From contig CBDULQ010000176.1 of assembly GCA_965368115.1 (NCBI GenBank), forward strand, positions 1 to 7,874: a stretch of DNA of 7,874 nt, written 5' to 3'. Positions 5,282 through 7,874 of the stretch are shown here, piece after piece. Both the position numbers and the translations under genes were made by a program. Source of the DNA: CBDULQ01 sp965368115. GTDB lineage: Bacteria; Pseudomonadota; Gammaproteobacteria; SZUA-229. The notes below the pieces were generated by a model. That model saw only the letters and a list, made by a program, of their open reading frames with translations, was not told where the DNA came from and did not search any database. Positions within the stretch are counted from its first letter, which is position 1; every line of letters begins with the position of its first letter.

Positions 5282-5605
5282 ATGAGTGATCAACAGTCAG
5301 ACTGGAACAGCGACGATGGGCTGGCAGTCGAGGAAGCCAAACCAAAACTTAAGAAGCCCAGGAAGTACAAGGTCGTTTTGTTGAATGATGACTACACACC
5401 GATGGAATTTGTTGTTCAAGTTTTAACCAAATTTTTTGGTATGAACCAGGAACTCGCAACCAAGGTGATGTTGACCGTGCATACCAAAGGTAAAGCGGTT
5501 TGCGGTGAATACAGTTACGAGATTGCCGAAACCAAAGTGGAAATGGTCAACGACTATTCCCGCCAGCACCAGCATCCGTTGCTGTGTACTATGGAAGAGG
5601 TGTAG
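5282..5605 (+). CDS. clpS: ClpS, adaptor for ClpA and N-degron recognition
   Basis: Binds proteins with bulky hydrophobic N-terminal residues (Leu, Phe, Tyr, Trp) and hands them to the ClpA N-domain for degradation by ClpAP in the cytosol. The 107-residue length is usual (E. coli 106). A flexible acidic/lysine-rich N-terminal extension (1-27) precedes the folded core. The pocket residues known in E. coli appear with a +1 offset: Asn35-Asp36-Asp37, Thr39, Met41 (LLNDDYTPMEFV), Val44, Met63, His67 (TVHTKGKAVCG) and Leu100 (HPLLCT). ATG 5282 gives a normal-length N-terminus. GAGG lies only 1 nt from the ATG and AGAGA about 10 nt away, so initiation may be weak or helped by coupling to the frame just upstream. 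It is followed by clpA after 84 bp, as in most proteobacteria. Confidence 0.97.
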   Translation: MSDQQSDWNSDDGLAVEEAKPKLKKPRKYKVVLLNDDYTPMEFVVQVLTKFFGMNQELATKVMLTVHTKGKAVCGEYSYEIAETKVEMVNDYSRQHQHPLLCTMEEV

Positions 5606-5625
5606 AGTAGGGACGTGTGTGTATC

Positions 5626-5668
5626 GGGTGCAGCTTGAAATTTTTTTCAGGATTTTGTTGGGGCACCC
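5626..5668 (+). promoter_or_regulatory. Long stem structure between clpS and clpA
   Basis: GGGTGC (5626-5631) is the exact complement of GCACCC (5663-5668). Inside lies a second small stem, TGAAA (5636-5640) with TTTCA (5645-5649), around a T loop. In the mRNA this would fold just before the clpA Shine-Dalgarno (GAGG, 5679-5682, 7 nt from ATG). It could protect RNA ends or set the ClpS:ClpA ratio. There is no terminal T-tract after the outer stem, so it is not an intrinsic terminator. Confidence 0.4.
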
Positions 5669-5689
5669 TGAATCTGATGAGGCGATGTT

Positions 5690-7874
5690 ATGCTGAGTAA
5701 GGAGCTTGAAGCTTCCCTGAACGTTGCGTTCAACGAAGCCAGAAGCAAACGACATGAATACATCACGGTCGAGCATTTGCTGTTGGCGTTGCTGGACAAT
5801 TCCAGCGCGAACTCCGTGCTCAAGGCTTGTGGTGCTGATCTGATCCGCCTCAAGAACGAACTCGCCGAATACCTCGACGAGAATACCCCTGTATTCAACG
5901 ATACCAGCGGCGGTGAAGTACAACCGACGCTCGGCTTCCAACGCGTACTGCAACGTGCTGTATTCCATGTTCAGTCTTCGGGTAAGAAAGAAGTGACCGG
6001 CGCCAATGTGCTGGTGGCGATCTATGGCGAACAGGAATCCCAGGCGGTGTACCTGCTGCATCAGCAGGACGTTAGTCGACTGGACATTGTCAACTATGTT
6101 TCCCACGGCATTTCCAAGGTCTCCGATGAAAATCAGGACGAACTGGAAAATAACGAGGAAATGGGCGGTGAAACCGAAAAGCAGCCGCTGGAGAATTTTG
6201 CTACCAATCTGAATATGCGCGCTCTGCAGAACAAGATCGATCCGTTGATCGGTCGAGATGCGGAAATCGAACGTACGATCCAGATACTGTGTCGTCGTCG
6301 CAAGAATAACCCCTTGCTGGTGGGTGAGGCCGGTGTCGGCAAAACCGCCATCGCCGAAGGCCTGGCCAAGAAAATTGTCGATGACGAGGTGCCCGATGTA
6401 TTACAGGGTTCCACCATCTATTCACTGGACCTGGGTGCGCTGGTCGCCGGTACCAAATACCGCGGTGATTTCGAGAAGCGCCTGAAAGGTGTGCTGCGCC
6501 AGTTGCAGAAAGACCCGGGTGCGATTCTGTTTATCGATGAAATCCACACTATCATCGGTGCCGGTTCGGCATCCGGCGGTGTGATGGATGCGTCGAACCT
6601 GATCAAGCCGCTGTTGGCGTCCGGTGAACTGAAATGTATCGGTTCTACCACGTATCAGGAATTCCGCGGCATTTTCGAGAAAGATCGTGCGCTGACCCGT
6701 CGCTTCCAGAAAATCGACGTGGAAGAGCCCAGCGTGTCGGAAACGGTGGATATCCTCAAGGGCCTGAAGCGCTACTTCGAGGATCATCACAACGTCAAAT
6801 ACAGTATGAATGCTTTACGTGCCGCGGCGGAACTGGCGGATCGTTACATTACCGATCGCTTCCTGCCGGACAAGGCCATCGATGTTATCGATGAGGCCGG
6901 TGCCAACCGTCGCATGACCAACCCGGACGGCAAGCAGAAGAACATCAACGTGCATGATATCGAGAATATCGTGTCGAAGATTGCCCGGGTACCGGCGAAA
7001 ACCGTATCCTCCTCCGATGCTGAATTGCTGAAGAACCTGGAACGCAACCTGAAGCTGGTGGTGTTCGGCCAGGACGAAGCTATCGAGACCATGGGCAATG
7101 CCATCAAAATGTCGCGCTCAGGTCTGGGTAATCCGGACAAGCCGGTGGGCTCGTTCCTGTTTGCCGGTCCGACCGGTGTGGGTAAGACCGAGGTCACCAG
7201 GCAACTGGCCAAGGTGATGGGTATCGAGCTGATTCGTTTCGATATGTCCGAATACATGGAGCGCCATACCGTATCCCGGTTGATCGGTGCGCCCCCGGGT
7301 TATGTCGGTTTCGATCAGGGTGGGCTACTCACGGATGCCATCAACAAGCATCCCCATGCGGTGTTGTTGCTGGATGAAATCGAGAAAGCACACCCGGATG
7401 TGTTCAATCTGCTGCTGCAGGTTATGGACCATGGTGCCCTGACCGATACCAACGGCCGCAAAACCGATTTCCGCAATGTGATCATTATCATGACGACCAA
7501 TGCCGGCGCCCAGTTGATGAGTCGTCGCAGCATGGGCTTTACCGAACAACAGCACGAAACCGACGGTATGGAAGAGATCAAGCGGGTGTTTACTCCGGAG
7601 TTCCGCAACCGTCTGGACGGTATCATTCAGTTCAAGGCGCTGGACGAACGCACCATCACCCATGTGGTCGACAAGTTCATCTTCGAGCTGGAGCATCAGC
7701 TCGAAGAGAAGCGTGTCAGCATGATGGTGGATGACAAGGCGCGGAAGTGGCTGGCGGTGAAAGGCTATGATCCGAAGATGGGCGCACGGCCCATGGCCCG
7801 CGTCATCCAGGATCACCTGAAGCGGGCGCTCGCCGACGAGCTTCTGTTCGGTCGACTGACCAAGGGTGGTAACG
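5690..7874 (+). CDS. clpA: ClpA, ATP-dependent unfoldase of ClpAP (partial, C-terminus cut)
   Basis: Hexameric AAA+ unfoldase that threads substrates into ClpP. The frame opens at ATG 5690 behind GAGG (7-nt spacing) and is open at the window end with 728 residues; E. coli ClpA has 758, so about 30 are missing. Order: N-domain for ClpS binding (1-145), acidic linker (145-168), D1 with Walker A GEAGVGKT (Lys218), pore loop KYRG (256-259) and Walker B ILFIDE (279-284), then D2 with Walker A GPTGVGKT (Lys499), pore-loop GYVG (537-540), Walker B LLLDE (559-563), sensor-1 TTN (602-604), EFRNRLD (637-643) and sensor-2 GARP (698-701). The ClpP-docking tripeptide, IGL in E. coli, reads Met615-Gly616-Phe617, an acceptable [hydrophobic]-G-[F/L] loop. 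There is no ClpB-type middle coiled coil, so this is ClpA and not ClpB or ClpC. It is an operon partner of clpS. Confidence 0.98.
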   Translation, partial: MLSKELEASLNVAFNEARSKRHEYITVEHLLLALLDNSSANSVLKACGADLIRLKNELAEYLDENTPVFNDTSGGEVQPTLGFQRVLQRAVFHVQSSGKKEVTGANVLVAIYGEQESQAVYLLHQQDVSRLDIVNYVSHGISKVSDENQDELENNEEMGGETEKQPLENFATNLNMRALQNKIDPLIGRDAEIERTIQILCRRRKNNPLLVGEAGVGKTAIAEGLAKKIVDDEVPDVLQGSTIYSLDLGALVAGTKYRGDFEKRLKGVLRQLQKDPGAILFIDEIHTIIGAGSASGGVMDASNLIKPLLASGELKCIGSTTYQEFRGIFEKDRALTRRFQKIDVEEPSVSETVDILKGLKRYFEDHHNVKYSMNALRAAAELADRYITDRFLPDKAIDVIDEAGANRRMTNPDGKQKNINVHDIENIVSKIARVPAKTVSSSDAELLKNLERNLKLVVFGQDEAIETMGNAIKMSRSGLGNPDKPVGSFLFAGPTGVGKTEVTRQLAKVMGIELIRFDMSEYMERHTVSRLIGAPPGYVGFDQGGLLTDAINKHPHAVLLLDEIEKAHPDVFNLLLQVMDHGALTDTNGRKTDFRNVIIIMTTNAGAQLMSRRSMGFTEQQHETDGMEEIKRVFTPEFRNRLDGIIQFKALDERTITHVVDKFIFELEHQLEEKRVSMMVDDKARKWLAVKGYDPKMGARPMARVIQDHLKRALADELLFGRLTKGGN

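Noticed and set aside
5105..5293. 62-codon minus-strand frame in the clpS upstream gap
   Set aside because: It overlaps the clpS start antisense, has no ribosome-binding sequence and no recognisable content. The opposite frame at 5102-5278 is slightly better placed, though also weak.
5423..6106. 227-codon open frame on the minus strand across clpS and the start of clpA
   Set aside because: It lies antisense to two certain genes, matches no family I know, and reads as a by-product of their codon pattern.
6201..6425. Break or frameshift in clpA
   Set aside because: The main frame reads through without interruption and keeps all D1 motifs, so the gene is intact up to the window edge.
7325..7816. 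163-codon open frame on the minus strand inside clpA
   Set aside because: Fully antisense to the conserved ClpA D2 domain, with composition typical of a shadow frame.

Overview
The window reads as ordinary chromosomal sequence from a gammaproteobacterium. GltA, YhcC, UbiU, UbiV, ClpS and ClpA all align from memory with their Escherichia coli counterparts, nearly residue for residue at functional sites. The gene order is not enterobacterial: in E. coli yhcC and ubiUV lie apart and cspD faces clpS. A facultatively anaerobic, ubiquinone-using gammaproteobacterium fits best, but the species cannot be fixed from the sequence. I see no transposase, integrase, CRISPR array, tRNA or rRNA.

Minus strand, right to left: a secreted Sel1-repeat/coiled-coil protein (4804-3941); a 137-bp gap holding a GC-rich hairpin and an FNR/ANR-type site (TTGAT-N4-ATCAT); then a tight operon of yhcC (radical SAM), ubiU and ubiV. 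yhcC and ubiU overlap by one base (TGATG), and ubiU and ubiV are 4 bp apart. A 134-bp gap with a perfect TATAAT follows, then the N-terminal 275 residues of citrate synthase gltA, which runs off the left edge. Plus strand: clpS, an 84-bp spacer, and clpA running off the right edge with 728 residues present.

Functionally, UbiU and UbiV are the two [4Fe-4S] U32 proteins needed for oxygen-independent ubiquinone ring hydroxylation. The FNR-like site ahead of their operon suggests induction when oxygen falls. YhcC, of unknown function, is placed as first gene of that operon, which suggests a link to anaerobic quinone synthesis or Fe-S-dependent metabolism. UbiT, the third known partner in E. coli, is not in the window. 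ClpS and ClpA form the N-end-rule adaptor and unfoldase pair that feeds ClpP.

The least explained region is the 477-bp divergent gap between the Sel1 gene and clpS. It carries candidate promoters in both directions, a 9-bp direct repeat with 14-bp period, a hairpin touching a -10-like element, and a 58-codon open frame. That frame lies in phase with clpS and is separated from it by only TGA-GGC. The main hunting results are the yhcC-ubiU-ubiV operon with its FNR-like site, this small frame, and a possible 12-codon leader frame overlapping the yhcC start.
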